A stretch of 10,292 bases of DNA from DASVEE01 sp036399695 (GCA_036399695.1 DASWMP010000280.1:1-10292), one strand, 5' to 3'. Positions 1 to 6,293 are shown, numbered from the stretch's first letter. Numbers and translations are program-made. Notes: a model not told the origin generated them from the letters alone.

Positions 1-67
1 GTGGCGAACGCCACCGCTCTTTTACACGTGTAGCAGAGCGGTGGCGTTCGCCACCGCACTCCGAGAT
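1..67. repeat. REPIN-like palindromic element, copy 1 (cut by window edge)
   Basis: This is a nearly perfect palindrome centred on TACACGTGTA (23-32). Two GGTGGCG/CGCCACC hairpin units face each other across the centre. The right end (48-67) is the exact reverse complement of the left arm of the complete copy at 9242-9323. Only the last 7 bases of its left arm lie inside the window. The central segment is inverted relative to the second copy, as expected for a near-symmetrical element. It lies downstream of the metalloprotease stop codon. The size and structure resemble REPIN or MITE-type non-autonomous elements; that classification is inferred. Confidence 0.75.
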
Positions 68-136
68 TGATTACGCCCCGCAGCCCGCCGGCGTTCGCCA
101 CCGCACTCCGAGATTGATTACCGCCCCGCCGCCCGC
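43..136. repeat. Direct duplication, about 47-bp period, at the protease 3' end
   Basis: The 32 bases at 43-74 recur identically at 90-121. Each copy is followed by a similar C-rich stretch (CGCCCCGC, then GCCCGCC). The unit contains the outer arm of the REPIN-like element plus the TAATC stop-codon context of the protease gene. It therefore looks as if the gene's last bases and one element arm were duplicated together. The outer copy no longer lies in the coding sequence. Confidence 0.7.
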
Positions 137-2394
137 CGCCGCGTCACGACTGACGTCACACTCGCCGCCGCGCTGGTCACGCTGCCGCACCCGTTCTCCA
201 CGCGCACCCAGAACTGCGTGGCCCCACCGATGGCGGGCGTCAGCAGCACCGGGGAGCTGCCGCCGACCGGCCGGGTGAAATCGAACACCGGCCCTTCGTA
301 CCAGCGATAAACCAGCGACGTCCCGCTCGCCGAGACGCTCAGCAGCGCGTTCGCGCCGGGCGTCACGACGACGTCCTGCGGCTGCACGCCGATGGACGGC
401 GCCACGCAGCTCGTCACGACGCGGATCGTCACGGCCTCGCTGTCCACCGCGCCACAGAGATTCGTCGCCCGCAGCCAGAAGGAGGCCGGTGCCAGCAGCG
501 GCGGAGTCGTGATCGACGTCCCGATGCCTGCCGGCCGCGACGTGTCGCCGGCCGCTCCCTGATACCACTGCAGCGTCAGCGGCGCGGTGCCGGTGATCGT
601 CGCGGAGAGCATCGTCGTCTCCCCCACCACCACGTCCCCGCCGACCGGCTGCACCACGATGCGCGGCACGAAGCAGGGCTGCACGCTGATCGTGATGGTC
701 TGCGTCGACGCGCTCGCGCCGCAACTGTTCGTCACCTGCGCCCAATAGCTCGTTGTCGACGATGGTTTCACCAGAATGGCCGGACCAGCACCGATCGGTG
801 ACGACGTATTGCCGCTCGCTCCGCGATACCACTGCACCGCCACCGCCCCTCCGGTCGCCGTCACCGTCAGCGCCACCTCGGCGCCCTGGATGATCGTCTG
901 GTCCGGCGACTGCGCGTCGATGCGCACCGCCGGACATCCCGCGACCGTGATCGTGGCGGTCTCGCTGTCGGCCGCCGGCGCGCAGCCGTTCGACACGCGT
1001 ACCCAGTAGCTCGTCGTCGACGCCGGCTGCACCGTGATCACGGCGCCGGTGCCGATCGGCACGCGCGTATCGCCGCGCACTCCCTGGTACCACTGGAACG
1101 ACAGCGGCCCGTCGCCGGTCGCCGCGACGGTGAGCGTGATCGGCTCCGAGCTCGCCAGCGATACGGACTGCGGCTGCGTCGCGATCGACGGCGCGGTGCA
1201 CGCCGGACCGGCGCCATAGACCGCGGCGATGGCCTCGACGTCCCACGACTGCAGGTTCGCGCCGAGGCGGTCGTTGTTGAAGTCCACGGTGGAGCTCATG
1301 ATCGCGAGCGACGTGCTCGTGCCACCGGCCGGCGGCTCATCCGAGTGACGCAGGCCGAGCGTGTGGCCGAGCTCGTGCGTCATCACGTGATCGAAACCGA
1401 GCCCCGCAACCCCCGGCGTGCGCAGCCCGTCCTGCACGACGAGGTCGGCCTCGACGATCGTGCGGAACGTCTCGCCGGCGAAGGTGTGGGTAGCGCTACC
1501 GAACCAGGCCCCGCCGATCGCCAGGGTCCCGCCCGTCGCCGGGTTGAACGTCCCCGACACCTCGCCGCTCGGATCGTTGAACTGGATCGAGTTCACACCG
1601 TCCGACGCGAGAAAAGCACTGTTCCGCGTGGTCGTCCCGCCGTAGCTGTAGACGATGTTGGACGAAGGATCGGACGTCCAGGTCGAGATGCCGATCTGCG
1701 CGGCCGGGACTCCGCCGCCCACCGCGCCCGGCTGCACGCCGTTGCTGAGGAACGTGACGCCCGCCGGGAAACGATTCCAGCGGATCCCCTGGCCGTCGCT
1801 CTGGATCAGGTAACTCGTCGCACTCGCGGCCTCGGTCGCCGCAACGAACCGGCGCGGATCGCGCGCGATGTAATCAATGGTGGAGTTTTCCCCGCGGGCA
1901 ACGGCGCGGACGTACTCGAGAAAGGCATTCGCCGCCCGCCGCGGCTCGCGATGCACGGCGCCGTCGAGGGCGAAGCCGCACACCTCCGCCCGCAACGCCA
2001 GTTGCTGCTGCAGATGGAACACGCCGATGACGAGATCGCGCGAAGTCCAGTCACCACGCCCGTTCACGTCCAGCATCAGCAGCAGCCGCTCACCGGACGC
2101 GTATCTCGGACTCCCGGCGATGGCCAGTCCGACACCGTCCACGAACCCGCCCGGCGCCACGACCGTCAGCGTCTCCCCCGCCCGCGGCGAGCCTTTGACC
2201 GCTTCCTCGACCAGCATGGCCGTGACGGTCTCGATGGAGCCGGAGGCCGTCCGCCGCGAGTACGACTCCCCGGCCGTAGCCACGACAATTGCGCGGGAGG
2301 CCCGCACGAGCGTCTCGTCGGGCGCCACCAGAAACGTAGCCGCACGAGCCAGCGGAGCCAGGAAAAACAGCACGAGCAGCAGGGAACGACGCAT
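118..2394 (-). CDS. Secreted zinc metalloprotease with four C-terminal Ig-like repeats
   Basis: The protein has 758 residues. The start ATG at 2394 has a GAGG ribosome-binding site 4 bases upstream. Residues 1-18 form a signal peptide (basic MRR, leucine-rich core, ending ARA), so export is expected. An uncharacterised N-terminal domain reaches about residue 170. The catalytic domain carries the metzincin zinc site HELGHTLGLRH at residues 340-350 (ligands H340, H344, H350; catalytic E341) and a Met-turn candidate at IMSS (M366). This pattern fits the matrixin/M10-like group. Residues from about 395 to 750 hold four repeats of about 88 residues, each with a QWYQG/RWYEG-type core, a YW/FWVRV strand and paired cysteines, as in bacterial Ig-like domains. 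These probably mediate binding outside the cell. No sorting signal is visible at the C-terminus (RRRAAGR). The substrate is unknown. Confidence 0.88.
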   Translation of the reverse strand: MRRSLLLVLFFLAPLARAATFLVAPDETLVRASRAIVVATAGESYSRRTASGSIETVTAMLVEEAVKGSPRAGETLTVVAPGGFVDGVGLAIAGSPRYASGERLLLMLDVNGRGDWTSRDLVIGVFHLQQQLALRAEVCGFALDGAVHREPRRAANAFLEYVRAVARGENSTIDYIARDPRRFVAATEAASATSYLIQSDGQGIRWNRFPAGVTFLSNGVQPGAVGGGVPAAQIGISTWTSDPSSNIVYSYGGTTTRNSAFLASDGVNSIQFNDPSGEVSGTFNPATGGTLAIGGAWFGSATHTFAGETFRTIVEADLVVQDGLRTPGVAGLGFDHVMTHELGHTLGLRHSDEPPAGGTSTSLAIMSSTVDFNNDRLGANLQSWDVEAIAAVYGAGPACTAPSIATQPQSVSLASSEPITLTVAATGDGPLSFQWYQGVRGDTRVPIGTGAVITVQPASTTSYWVRVSNGCAPAADSETATITVAGCPAVRIDAQSPDQTIIQGAEVALTVTATGGAVAVQWYRGASGNTSSPIGAGPAILVKPSSTTSYWAQVTNSCGASASTQTITISVQPCFVPRIVVQPVGGDVVVGETTMLSATITGTAPLTLQWYQGAAGDTSRPAGIGTSITTPPLLAPASFWLRATNLCGAVDSEAVTIRVVTSCVAPSIGVQPQDVVVTPGANALLSVSASGTSLVYRWYEGPVFDFTRPVGGSSPVLLTPAIGGATQFWVRVENGCGSVTSAAASVTSVVTRRRAAGR

Positions 2395-2423
2395 GGGACC
2401 TCAGGATAGTTGATCAAACATCA

Positions 2424-2471
2424 ATGGGACCAATGGGACAGATGGGATCTCATCAGTCCTATAGGTCCCAT
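2424..2471. repeat. TGGGAC-type low-complexity repeat with inverted ends
   Basis: The gap between the protease start and the glycosyltransferase stop holds three spaced TGGGA words (2425, 2434, 2443). ATGGGACC at 2424-2431 is perfectly complementary to GGTCCCAT at 2464-2471, so a weak hairpin with a 32-base loop is possible. CCTATAGG also lies inside (2459-2466). It may act as a terminator-like structure for one strand, but there is no T-run. Confidence 0.4.
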
Positions 2472-2480
2472 CGTTCCCGG

Positions 2481-3203
2481 TCACTTCCGGGCGTACTTGA
2501 AAATGGTGTACACAATCCACCACCCCGCCTTGATGACGCCCGTAACAGTCCCGCTGATCTTCGATTTCCCCACCCGCTTGCGGTAGCTCACCGGCACTTC
2601 CGCCACCCGCGCCCCGAGCTGCAGCGCCCGCACCTGCATCTCCACGGTCCAGCCGTAGCGCCGGTCGCGCATCCCGATCCGGTCCAGCAGCTCCCGCCGG
2701 ATGGCCCGGAACGGCCCCAGGTCCGTGTACCGGTGCCGGTAGATCACCGCAATCAGATGCGTCGCCAGCCAGTTCCCGAACCGCTGCTGCGGCGTCAGCG
2801 CTCCCCGCTCCACCCGCACCCGCGACCCGATCACCAGATCCGCCCGCCCGCTCAGGACCGGCTCCAGCAGCGCCCGCATCTCCCCCGGATCGTCCGACCC
2901 GTCCGCATCCATGAAGACCACCACCTCTACATCGTCCGCCAGCACCGCCAGCGCCCCCGCACAAGCAGCCCCATACCCCCGCTCCGGGACAGAGACCACC
3001 TCTGCCCCACCCGCCCGCGCCACCTCGGCGGTTGCATCCCGGCTCCCGTTGTCCCCCACGATCACGTCCCGCACGAGCCCCCGGTCGATCTGCGCCAGCA
3101 ACGCCCCGATGGCGCTTTCCTCGTCGAGGGCGGGGATCACCAGCGCGATGCGCTGGGTGGTTTTTGGTTTCTGGTTTTCGGTTGTTGGTGGCAAAGCGGT
3201 CAC
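2481..3203 (-). CDS. Family 2 glycosyltransferase (DPM/DPG-synthase-like)
   Basis: The protein has 240 residues. The GT-A fold begins at RIALVIPALDEE (about residues 18-29). The nucleotide-binding motif DNGSRDAT starts at D51, and the metal-binding DxD is D99-A-D101 (MDADGSDDP). LGPFRAIRR and GWTVEMQV follow, as in polyprenyl-phosphate mannosyl or glucosyl transferases. There is no long C-terminal membrane anchor, only a hydrophobic stretch near GWWIVYTIF, so it probably acts at the inner face of the membrane. Donor and acceptor are not known. The only upstream start in frame is a GTG at 3203. It lies in an AACAACC/AAAAACC repeat, so residues 4-17 (LPPTTENQKPKTTQ) are repeat-encoded and not part of the conserved fold. 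The true start is therefore uncertain. Confidence 0.87.
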   Translation of the reverse strand: MTALPPTTENQKPKTTQRIALVIPALDEESAIGALLAQIDRGLVRDVIVGDNGSRDATAEVARAGGAEVVSVPERGYGAACAGALAVLADDVEVVVFMDADGSDDPGEMRALLEPVLSGRADLVIGSRVRVERGALTPQQRFGNWLATHLIAVIYRHRYTDLGPFRAIRRELLDRIGMRDRRYGWTVEMQVRALQLGARVAEVPVSYRKRVGKSKISGTVTGVIKAGWWIVYTIFKYARK

Positions 3204-3254
3204 GTTCCTCGATTATCCGCACCAAAAACCAAAAACCAACAACCAACAACCGCC
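3164..3254. repeat. AACAACC/AAAAACC inverted repeat, copy 1
   Basis: The left arm (about 3159-3191) is built of GGTTTTTGG and GGTTGTTGGT words. The right arm (about 3220-3252) is built of the complementary ACCAAAAACC and ACCAACAACC words, ending AACCGCCTC. About 30 bases separate the arms. A related structure with the same right-end AACCGCCTC lies at 7797-7907. It occupies the divergent region between the glycosyltransferase and the Rrf2 gene and runs into the 5' end of the former. Confidence 0.7.
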
Positions 3255-3259
3255 TCCCA

Positions 3260-3282
3260 TTGTTGACATACTCACTCAACAA
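3260..3282 (+). promoter_or_regulatory. Candidate Rrf2 operator overlapping a -35 box
   Basis: TTGTTGA (3260-3266) and TCAACAA (3276-3282) form a perfect 7-bp inverted repeat around a 9-base spacer, 23 bp in all. That is the usual size of an Rrf2-family dimer site. A consensus -35 TTGACA (3263-3268) lies within it, and AACAAT at 3287-3292 is a weak -10 candidate 18 bases on. The dyad lies 22 bases before the Rrf2 ATG, so autorepression is a reasonable inference. It also contains ACAACA-type words like the neighbouring repeat, which weakens the case somewhat. Confidence 0.45.
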
Positions 3283-3304
3283 ACCCAACAATCTCCCCGT
3301 GCGC

Positions 3305-3769
3305 ATGACCGCGGCCAGCGAATACGCCTGTCTTGCCCTCCTCGCCATCGGCGAGCGGGGGGACGAATGGTGCAAGCGGCAGCAGATCGTCGAGCGGTTC
3401 GACATCCCCACGAACTACCTCGAGCAGGTGCTGCGCAAGCTCGCGATCGCGGGGCTCGTGGTATCGCGGCGCGGCGCCGACGGAGGCTTCCGCCTGGCCA
3501 AGCCGCCCGGTGAGATCGTCATCGCCGACGTCGTCCGAACCATCGACGGCGCGCTCGCCCCGACTCGCAGTGTCAGTCCCAACTTCTACCAGCCGAGCCC
3601 CGTCGAGGCCTCGGCCGCATTTCATCACCTCTTCCGGAGAGTGCGCGACGCCATCGCCGCCATCCTCGAAGAGGCGACCCTGGAGGAGATCCTTGCCAAC
3701 GAAAGAGCTGCTGATGCAAAGCGCAACCGACGTCGCCACGTCGCTCGTCCCGCGACTCGCCGAGGCTGA
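3305..3769 (+). CDS. Rrf2-family transcriptional regulator lacking Fe-S cysteines
   Basis: The protein has 154 residues from ATG 3305; an in-frame GTG at 3299 is also possible. The N-terminal winged helix is typical: YACLALLAIG, then a recognition region near IPTNYLEQVLRKLAIAGLVVSRRGADGGFRLAKPP, where RGxxGG is the family wing signature. In IscR, NsrR and RsrR a loop after the dimer helix holds cluster-binding cysteines. Here that loop reads APTRSVSPNFYQPSPVEASAAF and has no cysteine. The only cysteines are C9 and C23, near the helix-turn-helix. The protein should therefore bind no classical [Fe-S] cluster and may resemble CymR-type members that sense a partner protein. The basic tail RNRRRHVARPATRRG overlaps the next gene and may be an overlap by-product. 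A dyad upstream suggests autoregulation. Confidence 0.87.
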   Translation: MTAASEYACLALLAIGERGDEWCKRQQIVERFDIPTNYLEQVLRKLAIAGLVVSRRGADGGFRLAKPPGEIVIADVVRTIDGALAPTRSVSPNFYQPSPVEASAAFHHLFRRVRDAIAAILEEATLEEILANERAADAKRNRRRHVARPATRRG

Positions 3770-4754
3770 GCCGGAGCACGACCGCAAAGGCGTGCTCGCC
3801 GCCGATAACCTCAGGCTGCTCGCCGAGGCCGGCCTCCTCACGCTCAATGTCCCGCGCGAGCACGGCGGACTCGGCGAACGCCTCGGCGGCACCCTCGAGA
3901 CCCTGCGCATTCTCGCCCAGGGCTCGCCGTCCACCGCGCTCATGCTGGCGATGCACACCTCCACGCTCGCCCACTACCTCATCGAGAGCGCCGATCCGAA
4001 ACAGCGCGCCTGGGCCTACGGCGAAGCCGTCGCCGGCAAACTCTTCGGCGTCGCCAACTCCGAGGCCGGTGCTGCCGGGGACGTGAAGCAGTCCAAAGCC
4101 GAGGTCCGCGACGGCCACGTCTTCGGCGCGAAAAGCTTCTGCTCCATGGGCACGCACGCCGACTACTTCATGTTCGCCGCGCGCGATCAAGCCGGCACCG
4201 TCGATTACTGGCTCGTCGCCAACGAGCGCGTCACGGTCGACACACCCTGGAACGCCGTCGGCATGCGCAGCAGCGAGAGCGTCTCCCTGAAGTTCGATGG
4301 CGCCCCGGTCGTCGGCCCCCTCGCCTGCCGCGGCCTCCTCGACGGCATCAACAACCGCCACTGGGCCACCCTCTCCTTCACCGCCATCTTCATCGGCATC
4401 GCCGAATCGCTCCTGGAAGAAGTCACGAAACAGAAGAGCGGCATCCTCCAGGCCACCAACGCCGTCGACCTGCATCTCACGCTGCAGGCCTGCCGCTCGT
4501 TCCTCCGCCACTGCGTCGAGACCGAGCCGCCGGTGACGGACGGCGCGTATCGGAAACTCGTCCGCGACTGCAAACTCTTCGTCACCCGCTCCCTGGCCCG
4601 CGAAGCGTCGGCGGTCTGGATCGCGCAGGGCGGCTCGTCCTACCGGTTCGACTCCTCCGTCTCCCGCAAGATCCGCGATCTCATGGCCGGCCCCGCGCTG
4701 CGCCCGCCCGTCGGGGTGAGCTTCGATGAGCTGTGGGGGGAGTTGCGCGGCTGA
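3714..4754 (+). CDS. Acyl-CoA dehydrogenase-like flavoprotein
   Basis: The protein has 346 residues from ATG 3714, preceded by AAAGAG at a proper distance; typical family members have about 380. It starts 56 bases inside the Rrf2 gene, so the two are probably translated together. The N-terminal helical domain has LLAEAGLLTLNVPREHGGLG, typical of the family. The middle beta domain has VANSEAGAAGD, FGAKSFCSMGTHADYFMFAA and NAVGMRSSESVSLKFDGAPV. The C-terminal helical domain ends with QGGSSYRFDSSVSRKIRDL. At the point where dehydrogenases have the IYEGT segment with the catalytic glutamate, this protein has MAGPALRPP. Together with its shortness, this suggests a DszC/SfnB-like monooxygenase or oxidase, or a non-classical dehydrogenase. 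The substrate is unknown. Linkage to an Rrf2 regulator makes a sulfur-related role possible, but this is inference. Confidence 0.83.
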   Translation: MQSATDVATSLVPRLAEAEPEHDRKGVLAADNLRLLAEAGLLTLNVPREHGGLGERLGGTLETLRILAQGSPSTALMLAMHTSTLAHYLIESADPKQRAWAYGEAVAGKLFGVANSEAGAAGDVKQSKAEVRDGHVFGAKSFCSMGTHADYFMFAARDQAGTVDYWLVANERVTVDTPWNAVGMRSSESVSLKFDGAPVVGPLACRGLLDGINNRHWATLSFTAIFIGIAESLLEEVTKQKSGILQATNAVDLHLTLQACRSFLRHCVETEPPVTDGAYRKLVRDCKLFVTRSLAREASAVWIAQGGSSYRFDSSVSRKIRDLMAGPALRPPVGVSFDELWGELRG

Positions 4755-4780
4755 CGGCGCGGCGGACGTTTTCGCAGCGC

Positions 4781-4819
4781 CCAAACGCACTTCGAGCCGC
4801 GTTTCCGCGGCTCGTTTGG
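4781..4819 (+). terminator. Candidate terminator after the flavoprotein gene
   Basis: CGAGCCGCG (4793-4801) pairs perfectly with CGCGGCTCG (4806-4814) around a TTTC loop. The outer CCAAA (4781-4785) can pair with TTTGG (4815-4819) across a bulge. It starts 27 bases after the flavoprotein stop codon. Only three T residues follow the stem, so it would be a weak intrinsic terminator. Confidence 0.5.
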
Positions 4820-5051
4820 CGATCTAAATATGGGTCCGGCTAGGATCGACGCTTACATGGATAGTGGCTTCCATGTCTGTAAAGCCGTGAGAGATCGAGA
4901 GAGAGAGATTCGCAGGCCCCACGACTTTGCTGTTGTCAGATCCAAGTTCCCGCTCGGAGAGCTGCCAACCCTGACCAGACCCGAGGAGAATCATACCGCA
5001 CACTTTTACCCGTGTCCACCCTTCCGGAAGTCATGACGCGGAAAAGTTCCA
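4820..5051. other. Intergenic region, no convincing gene
   Basis: This lies between two genes whose 3' ends face each other. A 68-codon open frame at 4830-5036 has no ribosome-binding site, no recognisable motif and unlike codon use, and I do not call it. ACATGGA (4855-4861) and TCCATGT (4870-4876) form a perfect 7-bp hairpin with an 8-base loop, followed by a GAGAGAGAGA run (about 4899-4908). The stretch is less GC-rich than its surroundings. I see no RNA gene in it. Confidence 0.4.
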
Positions 5052-5324
5052 TCAAACTCTTCGTACCAGTTTCCGCGCGAAATATCCGGCCCCTGCCAGG
5101 CCCACCATCACGGCCACGATGGTCAGCGCGCGCGACCCTCCGCTGTAGATGTCGGGCCGCCGGAACATGTTCACCGTGAGCACACCGGCGACGATGAGAT
5201 AGAGCGCGATGCGCACCGCATAGAGGATCGGCTGCGGACGTTTCGAACGGATCGTGTCGCTCCACATGATCCAGAGCATCACCGTGATCGCCGCAATCGC
5301 CATCCCTGGCGCCGTCATGATCAT
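5052..5324 (-). CDS. Small membrane protein, third gene of the selenoprotein operon
   Basis: The protein has 90 residues and three predicted membrane segments: about 8-22 (AIAAITVMLWIMW), 36-52 (AVRIALYLIVAGVLTVNMF) and 66-82 (LTIVAVMVGLAGAGYFA). Short basic loops (RSKRP) and a basic tail (RKLVRRV) lie between and after them. Its ATG overlaps the stop codon of the upstream ArsC-like gene as ATGA, so translation is probably coupled. It has no cysteine, so it is not itself a redox centre. I do not recognise a family. It might anchor or assist the two soluble redox proteins encoded upstream, but this rests only on position. Confidence 0.7.
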   Translation of the reverse strand: MIMTAPGMAIAAITVMLWIMWSDTIRSKRPQPILYAVRIALYLIVAGVLTVNMFRRPDIYSGGSRALTIVAVMVGLAGAGYFARKLVRRV

Positions 5325-5665
5325 TTGAGCTTTTCGTACTCCTCGGGTTTGTAACCGAACACCGCGCTCCCCTTCGTCAGGACGAGCGGCCGCTTCATCA
5401 GGTTCGGCTCCTCGAGCATCAGGGCGATGGCCTGCTGCTTGGTCATCTTCGTCACGTCCAGGTTCCGCTCTTTGTACGCGGGGCTGCGCGTGTTGACGAA
5501 GTCCCCCAGATGTTCTTCGTCGATCAGCCGCTCGAGCAGCTCGCGGCCGGGGGGGTGTTTTGCCAGATCGTGTTTCACGAGCTCGATTCCGCGACCTTCC
5601 AGGTCGGCGACCGCTTTGCGGCAGCTCGTTCAGCTCGGCTTCAGATAGATGTCGGCTTTCGTCAT
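5321..5665 (-). CDS. ArsC/Spx-family selenoprotein, TGA-encoded Sec12 in UxxC
   Basis: Read from ATG 5665 through an in-frame TGA (5632-5630), the product has 114 residues, the normal length of the ArsC/Spx/YffB family. The TGA is codon 12 in KPS-U-TSCRKA, exactly where relatives have the first cysteine of CxxC (CTSCRKA) and where E. coli ArsC has catalytic Cys12. C15 is retained as resolving thiol. Homology continues unbroken past the TGA: NTRSPAYKE with R60, then PNLMKRPL with R92 and the presumed cis-proline P93. These match the substrate-pocket arginines of ArsC. A SECIS-like hairpin follows the TGA. The gene overlaps both neighbours by ATGA. It is a thioredoxin-fold thiol/selenol reductase; whether the substrate is arsenate or a protein disulfide cannot be told. 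The alternatives are a nonsense mutation or a sequence error. Gene callers would report only a fragment starting near 5578. Confidence 0.8.
5589..5632 (-). promoter_or_regulatory. Candidate bacterial SECIS element with its UGA
   Basis: The transcript after UGA (5632-5630) can fold into a stem. UCG (5610-5608), one bulged C (5607) and CGACC (5606-5602) pair with GGUCG (5596-5592) and CGG (5591-5589). The apical loop is UGGAA (5601-5597). There are 28 bases between the UGA and the loop, and a G is second in the loop. This meets the published bacterial SECIS pattern as I remember it: a loop roughly 16-37 bases after UGA, with a G among its first two bases. High GC content makes chance hairpins common, so it supports the selenoprotein reading but does not prove it. 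Confidence 0.6.
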
Positions 5666-5946
5666 TTCTTCTTCACCCACCAGGCGTTCGGATCGGCCTT
5701 CGCGGCCGGCGGCGGCTGAGTCGCATGCTTCGGCGCGAGCTCGGCGATCATCTTCTGGACGTCCGGCGTGCAGCTTCCGCCGCACTGACCGAGCGTGGCG
5801 GTGGTCCGCGTCGCCACCTGGCTCAGCGACCACGCCCCCTCACGGATCGCTTTTTCGATCGTGCGGTACTTGATGTTGTTGCACCGGCAAACGGTTTTGA
5901 GGCCGCGGATGGCCGGATGCAACGACTCCTCGGAATCGGAATCCAT
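5662..5946 (-). CDS. BFD-like [2Fe-2S]-binding protein
   Basis: The protein has 94 residues from ATG 5946; a GTG at 5991 would add 15 residues and is less likely. The Fer2_BFD fold is seen in VCRCNNIKYRTIEKAI, a helix with GAWSLSQVATRT, and GQCGGSCTPDV. Cluster ligands would be C20, C22, C55 and C59. The second pair is CxxxC (CGGSC), where most BFD domains have CxxC, an unusual spacing. A proline/alanine-rich tail ends in NAWWVKKK. It is small and soluble, and probably a single-electron carrier or cluster donor. Its stop codon overlaps the ATG of the Sec-containing ArsC-like gene as ATGA, so the two are cotranslated. No clear ribosome-binding site is seen upstream. Confidence 0.82.
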   Translation of the reverse strand: MDSDSEESLHPAIRGLKTVCRCNNIKYRTIEKAIREGAWSLSQVATRTTATLGQCGGSCTPDVQKMIAELAPKHATQPPPAAKADPNAWWVKKK

Positions 5947-6020
5947 TACGGCCGAGGCTAACACACACCCGGGAAAGGGGCTTCCCTGCACGGCCTGAGG
6001 GTTGCTACTTTACTCATCCC
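5947..6020. promoter_or_regulatory. Divergent promoter region, BFD operon / DUF2277
   Basis: These 74 bases separate two outward-facing genes. TACTTT at 6006-6011 ends 9 bases before the DUF2277 ATG, and no purine-rich ribosome-binding site precedes that ATG. A -10 box driving a nearly leaderless mRNA is therefore possible. No convincing -35 box is visible for either direction. Confidence 0.35.
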
Positions 6021-6293
6021 ATGTGCCGAAACATCAAGACGCTCTTCAATTTCGAGCCCCCGGCCACCGAGGAGGAGATCCGCGCCGCCTCACTCCAGTT
6101 CGTGCGGAAGCTCTCCGGGTTCACGAAGCCGTCGAAAGCCAACGAGGCGGCGTTCGACGAAGCCATCGAGCAGGTCACCGCCGTCGCGCAGAAGCTCCTC
6201 GACTCCCTCGTCACCAACGCCGAGCCGAAAGACCGCGAGATCGAAGCCGAACGGGCCAAAGCCCGGTCAGCCGAACGATTCGGCACCACGTAG
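6021..6293 (+). CDS. DUF2277-family protein
   Basis: The protein has 90 residues. MCRNIKTLFNFEPPATEEEIRAASLQFVRKLSGFTKPSKANEAAFDEAIEQV is the hallmark of DUF2277: an N-terminal MCRNI.TLFNFEPPAT signature followed by two helices with VRK.SG. The conserved C2 next to the initiator methionine is kept. The tail DREIEAERAKARSAERFG is charged and is the usual end of the family, so the TAG at 6291-6293 is a plausible natural stop. No function is established for the family to my knowledge. The start lacks a visible ribosome-binding site. The frame stays open for another 180 codons after the TAG, through a tandem repeat array. Confidence 0.88.
   Translation: MCRNIKTLFNFEPPATEEEIRAASLQFVRKLSGFTKPSKANEAAFDEAIEQVTAVAQKLLDSLVTNAEPKDREIEAERAKARSAERFGTT

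Noticed and set aside
71..1246. 391-codon open frame on the minus strand inside the protease gene
   Set aside because: It is an Arg/Gly-rich shadow frame caused by high GC. The protease frame has a signal peptide, zinc motif and Ig repeats.
1345..2409. 354-codon plus-strand frame opposite the protease
   Set aside because: Composition is Arg/His/Pro-rich with no domain; it is antisense to a well-supported gene.
3573..4790. 405-codon minus-strand frame opposite the flavoprotein gene
   Set aside because: It is an Ala/Gly/Glu-rich antisense shadow. The plus frame has clear family motifs.
4820..5051. selC (tRNA-Sec) or another RNA gene near the selenoprotein
   Set aside because: A small hairpin exists, but no cloverleaf, long acceptor/T arm or TCA anticodon arm could be found by eye.
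5630..5632. TGA read as tryptophan through an altered genetic code
   Set aside because: Other genes here end in TGA at natural positions, for example 2481, 4752 and 5662. The position is that of an active-site cysteine, so Sec is the better reading.
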